Positions 1 to 7,931 of a stretch of DNA of 43,574 nt are shown here, one piece after another (position 1 is the stretch's first letter; each line of letters begins with the position of its first letter). Where the stretch lies: NCBI GenBank assembly GCA_910578255.1, contig CAJTQM010000015.1:1-43574 (forward strand), in the 5' to 3' direction. The notes under the pieces are model-generated. The model did no database searches. It saw only the letters and a program-made list of their open reading frames with translations, and was not told where the DNA came from. The DNA is from an uncultured Oscillospiraceae bacterium. GTDB taxonomy: Bacteria; Bacillota; Clostridia; Oscillospirales; Ruminococcaceae. A program made the translations under genes and the position numbers.

Positions 1-382
1 CCCGGAAGGCGTGGTCCAATACTTCCAGCGCATCGGGACGCCGCGGGTCCACACTGGCAAACCCGATAAACCGGTCCGGCGCCGCCTGAACGATCTTTTC
101 GATCTCGTCGTTGGAGACAATCCAGCCGCCGTGGGTGGTGGTCAGATCCAGGGGAAGCAGTACGAAACGATCGATACCCTGATGGTCCATCCGGGTAAAC
201 AGAACGTCAAAATTTCTGTTGCCGCCGCCGTTTCCGCCGGAGGGCTTGCCGGTCATGGCGATGGGCGCGGACAAAGCCGCCTCCTGCCGGCGCTGGAACA
301 CACGATCCCGGAACGCCCGGGATTCGGGGTCCTGCGCTACCTGCGGATATCCGTTGGGGTGAACGTGCACATCAATTACCAT
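1..382 (-). CDS. Amidohydrolase family protein (partial, C-terminus outside window)
   Basis: Only the first 127 or so codons are present. The protein opens MVIDVHVHPNG, and the H-x-H just after the first beta strand is the metal-binding motif of TIM-barrel amidohydrolases (amidohydrolase_2 type). Further on, TRMDHQGIDRFVLLP and RFIGFASVDPRRPDA fit the strand order of that family. The ATG is supported by AAAGGAG about 10 bases upstream. It lies 62 bases downstream of the FrlD-like kinase on the same strand and is probably co-transcribed with it, so a role in handling a sugar derivative is possible. The substrate cannot be told from this fragment. Confidence 0.8.
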   Translation of the reverse strand, partial: MVIDVHVHPNGYPQVAQDPESRAFRDRVFQRRQEAALSAPIAMTGKPSGGNGGGNRNFDVLFTRMDHQGIDRFVLLPLDLTTTHGGWIVSNDEIEKIVQAAPDRFIGFASVDPRRPDALEVLDHAFR

Positions 383-443
383 TTGTAGAATCGCTCCTTT
401 CCTATACAAAAGGCCGAAGGGCGCGGCAAAAACCGCTTACCGA

Positions 444-1238
444 TTAGTACGGATCAAACATGGCGACGATTTTCGCCGACAGATCCGCCCCTTCCTTCTG
501 GCATTCGGGAATGGACTTGCCGGTCATAACGCCGTGCATAAAGCCGGCCAGGAAGGAATCGCCGGCGCCTACGGTGTTGACCACCTTTTCCGCCGGGGTG
601 ATGCCCGCGCTGTAAAACTCCTTGCCGTCGTACACCAAAGAGCCGTCCTCGCCGAAGGTAGCTACCACCAGGGTGGGACCCAGGCTCTGGTATTTTTTCA
701 TCAGTTCCTTTACGTGCTCGTCCCGCTGGGGATAGGACATAAAGGCATAGTCGATATTCTTTAAAAGGGTTTCGGTCTCCGGGCGCCGCTCATAGGCGGT
801 GGACAGATCGAAGACGATTTTGCATCCGGCCTCCTGCAATTCGGCCAGGTATGGATACAGCACCTTGGAAAACTCGGTGTGGACATAGTCATAGCCTTTT
901 AAAAATTCCACATCCTCCCGGGTCAGTTCCCAGTCGTCCATTACGCCGGGGATATTTTTCACATGCACCCGGTCATTGTTTTCGGTCATTTCCATAATCA
1001 TAAACGAGGTCTCGCCGGGCAGCACATGCAGATGGGAGGAATCCACCCCGTATTTTTTCAAAACCTCGAACATTTCCTCTCCGTACTTGTCGGGTCCGAC
1101 GGCGCTGACAACGGCGCATTCCACGCCCATCTTGGCCAGATTGACCAGTGAGTCAAAGCCGTTGCCCGCCGGGTAATGGCGGTTATCCAGGTTGGCATAA
1201 TTGTCAACGCAGGTAAAGCCAGCGGTTGCAATTCTCAT
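444..1238 (-). CDS. PfkB-family sugar kinase, FrlD-like
   Basis: 264 residues, the usual length of short ribokinase-like kinases. The N-terminal segment with CVDNY followed by AGNGFDSLVNLAKMG, the middle segment ENNDRVHVKNIPGVMDDW, and the C-terminal anion-hole motif NTVGAGDSFLAGF closely follow the pattern of fructoselysine 6-kinase (FrlD). Asp in GAGDS is the expected catalytic base. The start is fixed by AGGAGGG eight bases upstream. No FrlB-type deglycase is visible, but the operon leaves the window after the amidohydrolase. Phosphorylation of an Amadori product such as fructoselysine is an inference by similarity; another sugar is possible. Confidence 0.85.
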   Translation of the reverse strand: MRIATAGFTCVDNYANLDNRHYPAGNGFDSLVNLAKMGVECAVVSAVGPDKYGEEMFEVLKKYGVDSSHLHVLPGETSFMIMEMTENNDRVHVKNIPGVMDDWELTREDVEFLKGYDYVHTEFSKVLYPYLAELQEAGCKIVFDLSTAYERRPETETLLKNIDYAFMSYPQRDEHVKELMKKYQSLGPTLVVATFGEDGSLVYDGKEFYSAGITPAEKVVNTVGAGDSFLAGFMHGVMTGKSIPECQKEGADLSAKIVAMFDPY

Positions 1239-1295
1239 CGTTTTCCCTCCTGTTTTTGATTGTGCCTAATTTTTGGAAGATCAGGGCCTATGTCC

Positions 1296-1324
1296 ATCTT
1301 ATTATAGGAAAAAAAGCCTGTCAA
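1296..1324 (-). promoter_or_regulatory. Predicted sigma-A promoter of the kinase operon
   Basis: Reading the minus strand, TTGACA (1324-1319), a 17-base spacer and TAAGAT (1301-1296). The -35 is perfect and the -10 matches four of six bases. It lies about 60 bases before the kinase ATG, with a perfect dyad directly upstream of the -35. Confidence 0.5.
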
Positions 1325-1341
1325 TTGTAGAAAGTCTACAA
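1325..1341. promoter_or_regulatory. Perfect 17-bp dyad, probable operator
   Basis: TTGTAGA-AAG-TCTACAA is a perfect inverted repeat with 7-bp arms, abutting the predicted -35 box of the kinase operon. Its size and symmetry fit a dimeric helix-turn-helix regulator (GntR-like sites have this look), but no regulator gene is adjacent. Together with the other sites listed it accounts for the 300-base gene-free stretch 1239-1542. Confidence 0.5.
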
Positions 1342-1411
1342 AGAATACCTTTGATTTTATAGCTTTATACGATATGTTTTCTACTCTCTGCAAAATTCTG
1401 TTATGGGTTTG

Positions 1412-1433
1412 GAACCATTCTAAAGATTGGTTC
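1412..1433. promoter_or_regulatory. Second imperfect dyad upstream of the kinase promoter
   Basis: GAACCATTC-TAAA-GATTGGTTC: 9-bp arms with one mismatch, about 70 bases upstream of the first dyad and different from it in sequence. It could be a second regulator site; no T-run follows, so it is not an obvious terminator. Confidence 0.3.
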
Positions 1434-1480
1434 TGGAAAAACGCCCGGCGAGAAAAAATTTTTCCCGCTTTTTTGCTACA

Positions 1481-1511
1481 AAAACGCCCGGCAGCTGGAC
1501 AGCCGCCGGGC
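1481..1511 (-). terminator. Rho-independent terminator of the cyclophilin gene
   Basis: On the minus strand, a GCCCGGC / GCCGGGC stem with a 12-base loop is followed by GTTTTTG. It begins about 30 bases after the cyclophilin stop codon. Confidence 0.8.
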
Positions 1512-1542
1512 AAAATCGGATGGAAAAAGCGTTCCGCCGCTT

Positions 1543-2238
1543 TTATTTTTGATCGGTATAGCTTTCTACCGTTACCGACAGGATGGTGATTTCCTCTAAA
1601 GGACGGTCGTCTTCGTCTGTCTGGGCGGCGGCGATGGCGTCCACCACCTCCATGCCCTCGATCACCTGGCCGAAAACCGTATGCTTTTTGTCCAGCCAGG
1701 GGGTTCCGCCCTGCTCCTTATAATAAGAAACCGCTCGCCGGTCGGTCCCGGCGCTTTTCATCGTCTGCTCCTGTCCCTCGGCCAGTTCGTTGGCCTGGAC
1801 GATAAAAAACTGGCTTCCATTGGTATTGGAGCCGGAATTGGCCATGGACAGAGCGCCCCGAAAGTGAAACAGCCGGTCGGAAAACTCATCCTGGAAAAAC
1901 CCCCGGTTGCCCGCCACGTCGGTGTAAATGCTCTTGCCGCCGTTACCGGTGCCGGTGGGATCCCCTCCCTGGATCATAAAGCCCGCCATCACCCGGTGAA
2001 AGGAAACGCCGTCGTAATACCCCTCCTGCGCCAGGGTCAAAAAGTTCTCCACCGCCAGCGGCGCTTCGTCGGGGAAAAACCGCAGCTTGATCGTTCCTTT
2101 TGAGGTTTCCATCACGGCAACGGATTCCCCCTGCTGCAAAGGCGTTTGCTGCGGCAGAGGCTCGGAAGAGCCGCAGGCGGGCAAAAGGCCGCAGAGCATC
2201 AGCAAAACGGCCAAAAAAGCAGTGGTTGTCTTTTTCAT
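1543..2238 (-). CDS. Peptidyl-prolyl cis-trans isomerase, cyclophilin-type lipoprotein
   Basis: 231 residues. A lipoprotein signal peptide (MKKTTTAFLAVLLMLCGLLPAC) ends in the lipobox L-P-A-C with the lipidated Cys at 22. The mature part is a bacterial cyclophilin: GTIKLRFFPDEAP, NFLTLAQEGYYDGVSFHRV, FMIQGGDPTGTG, MANSGSNTNGSQFFI and HTVFGQVIEGMEVVDAI are the family hallmarks, including the R/F/Q of the active site. It should fold secreted or surface proteins outside the membrane. SD GGGAGG lies seven bases before the ATG. It follows the ABC ATPase by 24 bases and is probably co-transcribed with it. Confidence 0.95.
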   Translation of the reverse strand: MKKTTTAFLAVLLMLCGLLPACGSSEPLPQQTPLQQGESVAVMETSKGTIKLRFFPDEAPLAVENFLTLAQEGYYDGVSFHRVMAGFMIQGGDPTGTGNGGKSIYTDVAGNRGFFQDEFSDRLFHFRGALSMANSGSNTNGSQFFIVQANELAEGQEQTMKSAGTDRRAVSYYKEQGGTPWLDKKHTVFGQVIEGMEVVDAIAAAQTDEDDRPLEEITILSVTVESYTDQK

Positions 2239-2262
2239 AAAAAGTCCTCCCAGAGATGTTTT

Positions 2263-2937
2263 CTAATCCGACAGGATGGTCCCGTCCTGAATATGGACCG
2301 TTCGAGGGGCCATTTGGGCGACGGCCGGGTCATGGGTAATCAAAATCAAGGTGCGCCCCTGCCGCCACAGGGCGGTGAGCAGTTCCATAATCTGCCGCCC
2401 TGAGGCCGAGTCCAGATTGCCGGTGGGCTCGTCGGCCAGAAGCACCGGCGGTGAGCCGACGATGGCCCGGGCGATGGCGACCCTTTGCTGCTGGCCGCCG
2501 GAAAGCTGGCTGGGCCTGTGCTGTATCCGTTGGGCCAGGCCCACCTGTTCCAGCGCCCGGATCGCCATCGCCCGGCGGCGGGATCGGGGAATCCCCCGAT
2601 ACATCAGCGGAAGTTCCACATTTTCCAGCGCGCTGAGTCCGGGAATCAGGTGAAAGCTTTGAAAAACAAAGCCGACCAGCCGGTTTCGGATGGCGGACAG
2701 CTGCCGGTCTTTAAGGCGAAAAACCGGTTCTCCGTCCAGCAGATACTCCCCTTCGGTGGGAACGTCCAGACAGCCCAGCAGGTTCATCAGCGTCGATTTT
2801 CCCGAGCCGGAATGGCCGATCACCGTCACAAACTCCCCCCGATCTACCGACAGGTTCAGATGCCGCAGAGCGCTGACCTGGGCCGCGCCCTCCCCATACG
2901 TTTTCGAAACATTGGTCAGTTGGATAAAAGGCTCCAT
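2263..2937 (-). CDS. ABC transporter ATP-binding protein (LolD/MacB type), no permease nearby
   Basis: 224 residues from the ATG at 2937. A TTG 24 bases upstream is in frame, but the AAGGA there sits too close to serve it. Walker A GHSGSGKST (about 41-49), signature LSGGQQQ (about 144), Walker B VLLADEPT and the H-loop THD are all present. The FVFQSFHLIPGLSALENVELPLMYRG segment is typical of the LolD/MacB/FtsE subfamily, which pairs with FtsX-like permeases. No permease gene is adjacent, which is unusual: downstream is a cyclophilin lipoprotein and upstream are tRNAs. A forespore-type promoter may drive it. Partner and substrate are unknown. Confidence 0.9.
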   Translation of the reverse strand: MEPFIQLTNVSKTYGEGAAQVSALRHLNLSVDRGEFVTVIGHSGSGKSTLMNLLGCLDVPTEGEYLLDGEPVFRLKDRQLSAIRNRLVGFVFQSFHLIPGLSALENVELPLMYRGIPRSRRRAMAIRALEQVGLAQRIQHRPSQLSGGQQQRVAIARAIVGSPPVLLADEPTGNLDSASGRQIMELLTALWRQGRTLILITHDPAVAQMAPRTVHIQDGTILSD

Positions 2938-2970
2938 ATGCAAAACCCCGTTCTTTGGCAAATTCCTTAA

Positions 2971-3000
2971 CAGTATGCCCTGAGAACGGCGGATTTTTCA
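2971..3000 (-). promoter_or_regulatory. Candidate sigma-G-like promoter for ABC ATPase/cyclophilin
   Basis: Minus strand: TGAAAA (3000-2995), 17 bases, CATACTG (2977-2971). This is close to the forespore sigma-G pattern (TGAATA, 17-18 bases, CATnnTA). It lies just after the tRNA terminator and 34 bases before the ATPase ATG. No convincing sigma-A promoter is visible in the same gap. Confidence 0.35.
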
Positions 3001-3008
3001 GCCGGAAC

Positions 3009-3038
3009 AAAAAAAGACGAAATCAACAGGATTTCGTC
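3009..3038 (-). terminator. Rho-independent terminator of the tRNA unit
   Basis: Minus strand: GACGAAATC, loop CTGTT, GATTTCGTC, then seven T residues. It begins four bases after the tRNA-Glu CCA end. Confidence 0.95.
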
Positions 3039-3041
3039 TTT

Positions 3042-3116
3042 TGGTGACCCGTACGAGAATCGAACTCGTGTTACAGCCGTGAAAGGGCCGTGTCTTAACC
3101 GCTTGACCAACGGGCC
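3042..3116 (-). tRNA. tRNA-Glu (anticodon TTC)
   Basis: The minus strand folds as a 75-nt cloverleaf: acceptor GGCCCGT pairs with ACGGGTC, the anticodon loop reads CTTTCAC with TTC as anticodon, the T loop is TTCGATT, and CCA is encoded. It is the second gene of a two-tRNA transcript, 42 bases after tRNA-Met. Confidence 0.95.
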
Positions 3117-3158
3117 AAATTTGCGTTCAGCCCCCTCAATCGAGGACTGAACCGCTCT

Positions 3159-3235
3159 TGGTAGCGGTAGGTGGATTTGAACCGCCGACACTGCGGGTAT
3201 GAACCGCATGCTCTAGCCAACTGAGCTATACCGCC
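3159..3235 (-). tRNA. tRNA-Met (anticodon CAT), probably elongator
   Basis: 77-nt cloverleaf on the minus strand: acceptor GGCGGTA with TACCGCT, D arm AGCTCAGTTGGCTAGAGC, anticodon stem TGCGG/CCGCA around loop TTCATAC, T loop TTCAAAT, and encoded CCA. The fully paired acceptor end argues against initiator tRNA. An Ile2 (lysidine) tRNA also carries CAT in the gene, but the body resembles firmicute elongator tRNA-Met. Confidence 0.9.
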
Positions 3236-3268
3236 ATATTTTCTTTTGCCCCATATCAGGCGAAGATT

Positions 3269-3297
3269 ATTATACCCAATGAAAGCGCGTTTGTCAA
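3269..3297 (-). promoter_or_regulatory. Consensus sigma-A promoter of the tRNA unit
   Basis: Minus strand: TTGACA (3297-3292), exactly 17 bases, TATAAT (3274-3269). Both hexamers are perfect. It is 34 bases upstream of tRNA-Met, as expected for a strong stable-RNA promoter. Confidence 0.9.
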
Positions 3298-3401
3298 CTG
3301 TTTCGGCGTTTTTTTTCGGATTTTGGCCTTTTTTGCGCACGCGATTCCAAAAAGCAGCGTCCCCTCCTTTGGCAAAACAGGGAACTTCTGTCCGCGAACC
3401 G

Positions 3402-3430
3402 TTGCGGGGCCGGCGATTTTGTTTTATAAT
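3402..3430 (+). promoter_or_regulatory. Predicted promoter of the flavodoxin gene
   Basis: TTGCGG, 17 bases, TATAAT. The -10 is perfect and the -35 matches TTG only. The same TTGCGG-N17 arrangement recurs before mnmE and before the GNAT gene at 28767. Confidence 0.55.
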
Positions 3431-3458
3431 GGAAGCTATGAAAAAGGAGGCGATTCCT

Positions 3459-3920
3459 GTGAAAGCGGTTATTTTATATGCGTCTGTCCATCATGGCAAC
3501 ACCAAAAAGATCGCCGAAAAAATCGCGGGGGATGCTGGCGCCGATTTAATCGACGTTGTGCAAAACCCTGCTGCCGACCTGGCGGGATACGATCTGATCG
3601 GGTTTGCGTCCGGCGCGTATTTCGGCACATTTCACCAGGCGATCAGAGAATTGATCGAAAAGAACGATCCTTTGGCCGGGAAAAAGGTCTTTCTGCTTTG
3701 CACCTGCGGCGCAGGCTACAAGGATTACGCAGGCAGCACGAAAAAACAGCTAAAGGCCAAAGGGGCGGTCGTTCTGGGAAGCTTTCAGTGCAGAGGCTAC
3801 GACACCTATGGCATTTTGGGGAAAATTGGCGGCATCGCAAAAAAGCATCCCGATCAAAAGGATCTGGAAAATGCCGTTTTGTTTTTCCAAAGAATGGTCC
3901 GGGCGGCAGAAAACGAATAG
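3459..3920 (+). CDS. Flavodoxin-family protein
   Basis: 153 residues from a GTG start preceded by AAAAAGGAGG; an ATG 21 bases upstream overlaps that SD and is less likely. The N-terminal strand VILYASVHHGNTKKIAEKIA is the FMN phosphate-binding loop of flavodoxins. YDLIGFASGAYFGTFH and KKVFLLCTCGAGY are the second and third flavin-contacting loops. The short length fits the clostridial flavodoxin-domain group (FMN electron carriers or small quinone/flavin reductases). It is monocistronic and convergent with the GtrA gene. Its electron partner is unknown. Confidence 0.85.
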   Translation: MKAVILYASVHHGNTKKIAEKIAGDAGADLIDVVQNPAADLAGYDLIGFASGAYFGTFHQAIRELIEKNDPLAGKKVFLLCTCGAGYKDYAGSTKKQLKAKGAVVLGSFQCRGYDTYGILGKIGGIAKKHPDQKDLENAVLFFQRMVRAAENE

Positions 3921-3954
3921 CGGTCCCGGCGATTCAGCGGGAAACCTTCGTGGT

Positions 3955-4383
3955 CTACCCTTCCTGGCTTTCCTTCTTTTTAAAAATAAACAGCTTGCTG
4001 AACAGGTAGTTGAGAATAATAACCAGAACATTGGCCAAAATTTTAATCAATTTATCCGGCAGGCCCAGAATGGAAACGCAGAGGAACATAATGGCCATGT
4101 CCACAGCGCCGGAGAACAGGCGGCAGGCGAAAAATGAGCCCATCTCTTTTAAAAGCGCCGCTGCGCCGGAAGCGGTGCTTTGAAACACCCAAACCCGGTT
4201 GGTAAAATACGCGAACAGCACCGAAAGCACCCACGCCACCGCGGTGCTGACCAAATAGTTGATGTGTCCTAAATCGGTCAGGATAAAATAGCTGAAAATA
4301 TTGACCAGCGTGGTCAGTCCGCCGAAGACAAGATACAAAATCATCTCCCGGTATTTTTGGTATAAAGCCATTGCTTTTCGCAT
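3955..4383 (-). CDS. GtrA-family membrane protein
   Basis: 142 residues with four predicted membrane segments (about 15-35, 40-62, 77-100 and 108-130) and a short basic tail ending KLFIFKKKESQEG. YLVFGGLTTLVNIFSYFIL, FAYFTNRVWVFQS and NYLFSKLFIF are the family signature. GtrA proteins are thought to help move lipid-linked sugars across the membrane for cell-wall or surface polysaccharide modification. No glycosyltransferase is adjacent. SD AGGAGG lies about six bases before the ATG. Confidence 0.9.
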   Translation of the reverse strand: MRKAMALYQKYREMILYLVFGGLTTLVNIFSYFILTDLGHINYLVSTAVAWVLSVLFAYFTNRVWVFQSTASGAAALLKEMGSFFACRLFSGAVDMAIMFLCVSILGLPDKLIKILANVLVIILNYLFSKLFIFKKKESQEG

Positions 4384-4552
4384 GATTTTTCCTCCTTAGT
4401 CCGATGAAAAGGTCCCTCGTAAAACAGCGTAAAAGCGCCCTTTGTCTATTTATACAACTTTTTGGCCAACCAGATTGTTTCCAAGATAACACAAAAGGGG
4501 CTGTTTGTCACCTGTTTTTCCTGTTCCGCGCCCTTGGCTGTTCGATTCTCTT

Positions 4553-4581
4553 TTGAAAGCATGGCGGCCGATGTGTATTTT
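4553..4581 (+). promoter_or_regulatory. Possible promoter for the DUF2752 gene
   Basis: TTGAAA, 17 bases, TATTTT. A better -10 (TACAAT, 4594-4599) lies downstream but lacks a -35. Either could drive the gene that starts at 4622. Confidence 0.3.
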
Positions 4582-4621
4582 TTTCGTTTTTTCTACAATC
4601 CGTTGAAAGAGGCGATGGCAG

Positions 4622-5038
4622 ATGCCAAAAAAGCAAAAGGCCCTTTGGTTTGCAAAGCGCTGCGCATTCACTCTTGCCGTCGCGGCGCTGTGCTATCTTT
4701 TGTTCGGCGTTTTGGGTTCGGGCTGCTTATGGTGGCAGACCCTCGGCCTTCCCTGCCCGACCTGCGGCATGAGCCGCGCCTGGCTGTGCGCTCTGTCCGC
4801 GGATTTTGCCGGGGCCTTTTTCTGGCATCCGCTTTTCTGGATCATCCCGCCGCTGGTCCTCCTGCTGATTTTCGCCGGGGCCGAGCGGCGTTGGGTGCAA
4901 AAAAGCCTGATTTTTTGCGCTGCTTTATTCGCGGTGGTATATCTTGCGCGGATGGTTTTGCTGTTCCCCCATACGGCCCCTATGACGGTCAACCCAAACG
5001 GCCTTCTGCCGCGGCTGTTCGGCGGGTATTTTTCCTGA
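4622..5038 (+). CDS. DUF2752 domain membrane protein
   Basis: 138 residues with three hydrophobic segments (about 10-30, 68-85 and 92-112). The loop LPCPTCGMSRAWLCALSADFAGAFFWHPL, with its C-P-T-C-G-M-S-R-A motif, is the DUF2752 hallmark; the paired cysteines suggest metal or disulfide chemistry, but no function is established. SD-like AAAGAGG is about ten bases upstream. It precedes nadE by about 20 bases and may share its transcript. Confidence 0.8.
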   Translation: MPKKQKALWFAKRCAFTLAVAALCYLLFGVLGSGCLWWQTLGLPCPTCGMSRAWLCALSADFAGAFFWHPLFWIIPPLVLLLIFAGAERRWVQKSLIFCAALFAVVYLARMVLLFPHTAPMTVNPNGLLPRLFGGYFS

Positions 5039-5059
5039 TAACTGGAGGTGTTCTTTCCT

Positions 5060-6970
5060 TTGAAAGACGGTTTTTTGAAAACGGCGGCTGCAACGCCGTC
5101 TATCCGGCTGGCTGACTGCCCATACAATGCCCAGGCGATTCTAAGTTGCATGGAACAGGCCCGCCGCGAGGATGTAAAGCTTTTGGCCCTGCCGGAATTG
5201 TGTGTCAGCGGGTACACCTGCGGCGATCTGTTTTTGCAGCCGGCATTGTTGGACGCGGCTTTGCAGGCGCTGGAAGCCATCCGGGTGGGCAGCTGCGGAT
5301 CCGACCTGGTGACGGTGGTCGGCGCGCCTTTACGAAATGAAAACAAATTGTATAATTGTGCTGTATTTATACAAAATGGCGCTTATCTGGCGGTGGTTCC
5401 CAAAACCTATCTTCCCAGCTACGGGGAATTTTATGAAACCCGCTGGTTTTCCCCCGCTCCGGCGCACAACGGCAGCATTTTCATCGGCGGACAGGACGTT
5501 TTCTTCGGCACAAAGCTTCTGCTGTGCTGCCGCCAGTTGCCGCAGCTATGTATCGCCGCCGAAATCTGCGAGGATCTGTGGGCGGCCACCCCCCCTTCCG
5601 TCGCACATGCGGCGGCGGGGGCGACGGTGATCGTCAACCCCTCCTGCTCCGACGAGGTCATCGGCAAGGCCGACTACCGGCGGCAGCTTATTTTGTCCCA
5701 ATCGGCCCGGCTGTGCTGCGCTTATTTGTACGCGGACGCCGGAGAGGGTGAATCCACCACCGACATGGTTTTTGCCGGACACAACCTCGTCTGTGAAAAC
5801 GGCGTTTTGCTGGACCAGACGCCGCTGTTTCAAAACGGTATGGCCATTTCGGAAGTCGACCTTTTCCGTCTTACCTTCGAGCGGCAGCGGCTGACCAGCT
5901 TTCCCGCCTCCTCTGCGGAAGGGTACCAAAAAATCTCCTTTTCTCTCTCCCCGATTTTGACCCGACTGACCCGTCCGGTCAGTCCCCGCCCCTTTATCCC
6001 CGACACCGAGGACGGGCGGCGGGCGCGCTGCGAGGAAATCCTCACCATGCAGGCGGCAGGACTTGTTCAGCGGCTTCGGCACACCCGCGCCAAAACAGCG
6101 GTCATCGGGCTGTCCGGCGGGCTGGATTCCACCCTGGCTTTGCTGGTGACGGTCCGGGCCATGAAAAAGCTGGGCCGGCCTATGTCGGATATTCTGGCGG
6201 TGACCATGCCCTGCTTTGGAACCACCCGCCGCACCAAGGGAAACGCCCAAAAATTGGCGGAGGCCTATAGGGTAAGCTTTCGGGAAATCGACATCACCGA
6301 TTCGGTGAACCGGCATTTTGCCGACATCGGCCAGGACCCTCAAAAGCAGGACGTGACCTATGAAAACTGCCAGGCCAGGGAGCGCACTCAGGTGCTGATG
6401 GATCTGGCCAACCAAACCGGCGGACTAGTCATCGGCACCGGCGATTTGTCGGAGTTGGCGCTGGGCTGGGCCACTTATAATGGAGACCACATGTCCATGT
6501 ATGGGGTTAACGCTTCCATTCCAAAAACGCTGATTCGCCACATAGCGGCTTATGAAGCGTCCGTCTGCGAGGATGAGGTCCTTCGCCGCACGTTGGAGGA
6601 TATTCTGGCCACGCCGGTCAGCCCGGAACTTTTGCCCGCTCAAAACGGCGAAATCGCCCAAAAAACCGAAGATCTGGTGGGTCCCTATGAACTGCACGAC
6701 TTCTTTTTATACTATGCGGTACGCTGGGCCTTCCCCCCCAAAAAACTCTACCGGCTGGCCTTATACGCCTTTGAAGGGGCGTATGAGCCCGATACCGTCA
6801 AAAAATGGCTGGTCAGCTTCTACCGGCGGTTTTTTGCCCAGCAGTTTAAGCGCTCCTGCCTGCCCGACGGACCCAAGGTCGGGTCGGTTACCCTGTCTCC
6901 CCGAGGAGACTGGCGGATGCCCAGCGACGCTTGCGCCACTGTCTGGTTAAAGGAGGCCGAAGCCCTGTAA
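5060..6970 (+). CDS. nadE: Glutamine-dependent NAD(+) synthetase
   Basis: 636 residues. TTG at 5060 is chosen because GGAGGTG lies eight bases before it; a GTG at 5048 is inside that SD. The N-terminal nitrilase-fold glutaminase has the triad Glu46 (LALPELCVSGY), Lys115 (PKTYLPSYGEFYE) and Cys170 (AEICEDLW). The C-terminal synthetase domain carries the PP-loop SGGLDST near residue 352, then GTGDLSELALGW. Ammonia from glutamine is channelled to adenylated NaAD to give NAD. The two-domain form of about 640 residues is common in Clostridia. It is convergent with gpr. Confidence 0.97.
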   Translation: MKDGFLKTAAATPSIRLADCPYNAQAILSCMEQARREDVKLLALPELCVSGYTCGDLFLQPALLDAALQALEAIRVGSCGSDLVTVVGAPLRNENKLYNCAVFIQNGAYLAVVPKTYLPSYGEFYETRWFSPAPAHNGSIFIGGQDVFFGTKLLLCCRQLPQLCIAAEICEDLWAATPPSVAHAAAGATVIVNPSCSDEVIGKADYRRQLILSQSARLCCAYLYADAGEGESTTDMVFAGHNLVCENGVLLDQTPLFQNGMAISEVDLFRLTFERQRLTSFPASSAEGYQKISFSLSPILTRLTRPVSPRPFIPDTEDGRRARCEEILTMQAAGLVQRLRHTRAKTAVIGLSGGLDSTLALLVTVRAMKKLGRPMSDILAVTMPCFGTTRRTKGNAQKLAEAYRVSFREIDITDSVNRHFADIGQDPQKQDVTYENCQARERTQVLMDLANQTGGLVIGTGDLSELALGWATYNGDHMSMYGVNASIPKTLIRHIAAYEASVCEDEVLRRTLEDILATPVSPELLPAQNGEIAQKTEDLVGPYELHDFFLYYAVRWAFPPKKLYRLALYAFEGAYEPDTVKKWLVSFYRRFFAQQFKRSCLPDGPKVGSVTLSPRGDWRMPSDACATVWLKEAEAL

Positions 6971-6978
6971 TCCCTGGG

Positions 6979-7872
6979 TCAGCTGACAAGATAGGACAAC
7001 TCCTCCTGGGAAAGGGAGGGCTGCAGCGCCCGGTTGATGGCCATGGCCAGAATCTTCGACGCGCGGCCGATTAAAAGGTCGATTTCCTTTGGCGTCACCA
7101 GCATGGACTGGCCCTCAGGGGCAAACAGCGTCCGGGCCGCTTCCTCGTCGTCGAGGCCCTGCACCGCCAGCAGATCGTACCCGACGGTTACGCCGTCCGC
7201 CACCGTCGGCACCCCCATGGAGATCACCGGCGCGCCCAGGGTTTGGCGGCTTAACTCCCGGCGGCGGTTCATGGCGCCGGAGCCTGGGGAAATCCCCGTG
7301 TTGGAAAGCTGGACCGTCCGCCCCAGCCGCTTTAAGCTTCGGGCAGCCAGCGCATCGACTACAATCACGCAGGAGGGCTTTATTTTTTCGCAAAGACATG
7401 CTATAATTTCACTTGTCTCAATTCCCGTTTGCCCTAAAACGCCCGGCGCCAGGGCCGCCACCGGCCGCAGATGCTTTTGACCGGCGGCGCGCTCCCATTC
7501 CCCCGCAAGATGGCGGGTCGCCAAAATCCCGTCGATGACCCGGGGACCCAGCGCGTCCGGCGTGACAGACAGGTTTCCCAGTCCAACAATCAGGACCAAC
7601 CCATCCTGATCGGGCAGAAGAAACCGAATCTGCCGGGCAATCACCTCGGCCTCTTGGGCCGAATCGGTGACCGAATCGGAAAAAGGAACAACCTCTACGG
7701 TGATGTAATCGCCCATCGGCTTGCCAAACTGCTTTTCTCCCTCCGGCGTTAAAATTCTGGTGTGGGATATCTTCGCGCCGTCCTCCTCTCGCTGGACGGT
7801 GCAATGGCTTTGGGAGGCTGTATCCGCCAGCTGTTCTGTCAGTTCGATTGCTAAATCGGTTCTGAAATTCAT
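6979..7872 (-). CDS. gpr: Germination protease Gpr
   Basis: 297 residues. The conserved RTDLA-E box begins at residue 4, and LIVGLGNLSVTPDALGP, APGVLGQTGIETSEII, VVDALAAR, NTGISPGSGAMNRR and MLVTPKEID are peptidase family A25 signatures. Gpr is made as a zymogen in the forespore and degrades small acid-soluble spore proteins at germination. The ATG at 7872 has GGGGTG four bases upstream. An in-frame TTG at 7923 with AAGGA five bases before it would add 17 residues and give a longer propeptide; I cannot exclude it. It marks the organism as a spore former. Confidence 0.95.
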   Translation of the reverse strand: MNFRTDLAIELTEQLADTASQSHCTVQREEDGAKISHTRILTPEGEKQFGKPMGDYITVEVVPFSDSVTDSAQEAEVIARQIRFLLPDQDGLVLIVGLGNLSVTPDALGPRVIDGILATRHLAGEWERAAGQKHLRPVAALAPGVLGQTGIETSEIIACLCEKIKPSCVIVVDALAARSLKRLGRTVQLSNTGISPGSGAMNRRRELSRQTLGAPVISMGVPTVADGVTVGYDLLAVQGLDDEEAARTLFAPEGQSMLVTPKEIDLLIGRASKILAMAINRALQPSLSQEELSYLVS

Positions 7873-7931
7873 CTGGTCACCCCATATCGGCAGGATTTTT
7901 TCGGAAAATTTTGTTTTTTTCAAAAAAATCC

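Noticed and set aside
5546..6415. A 289-codon minus-strand frame opposite nadE
   Set aside because: It is a low-complexity shadow of the nadE reading frame without a start signal.
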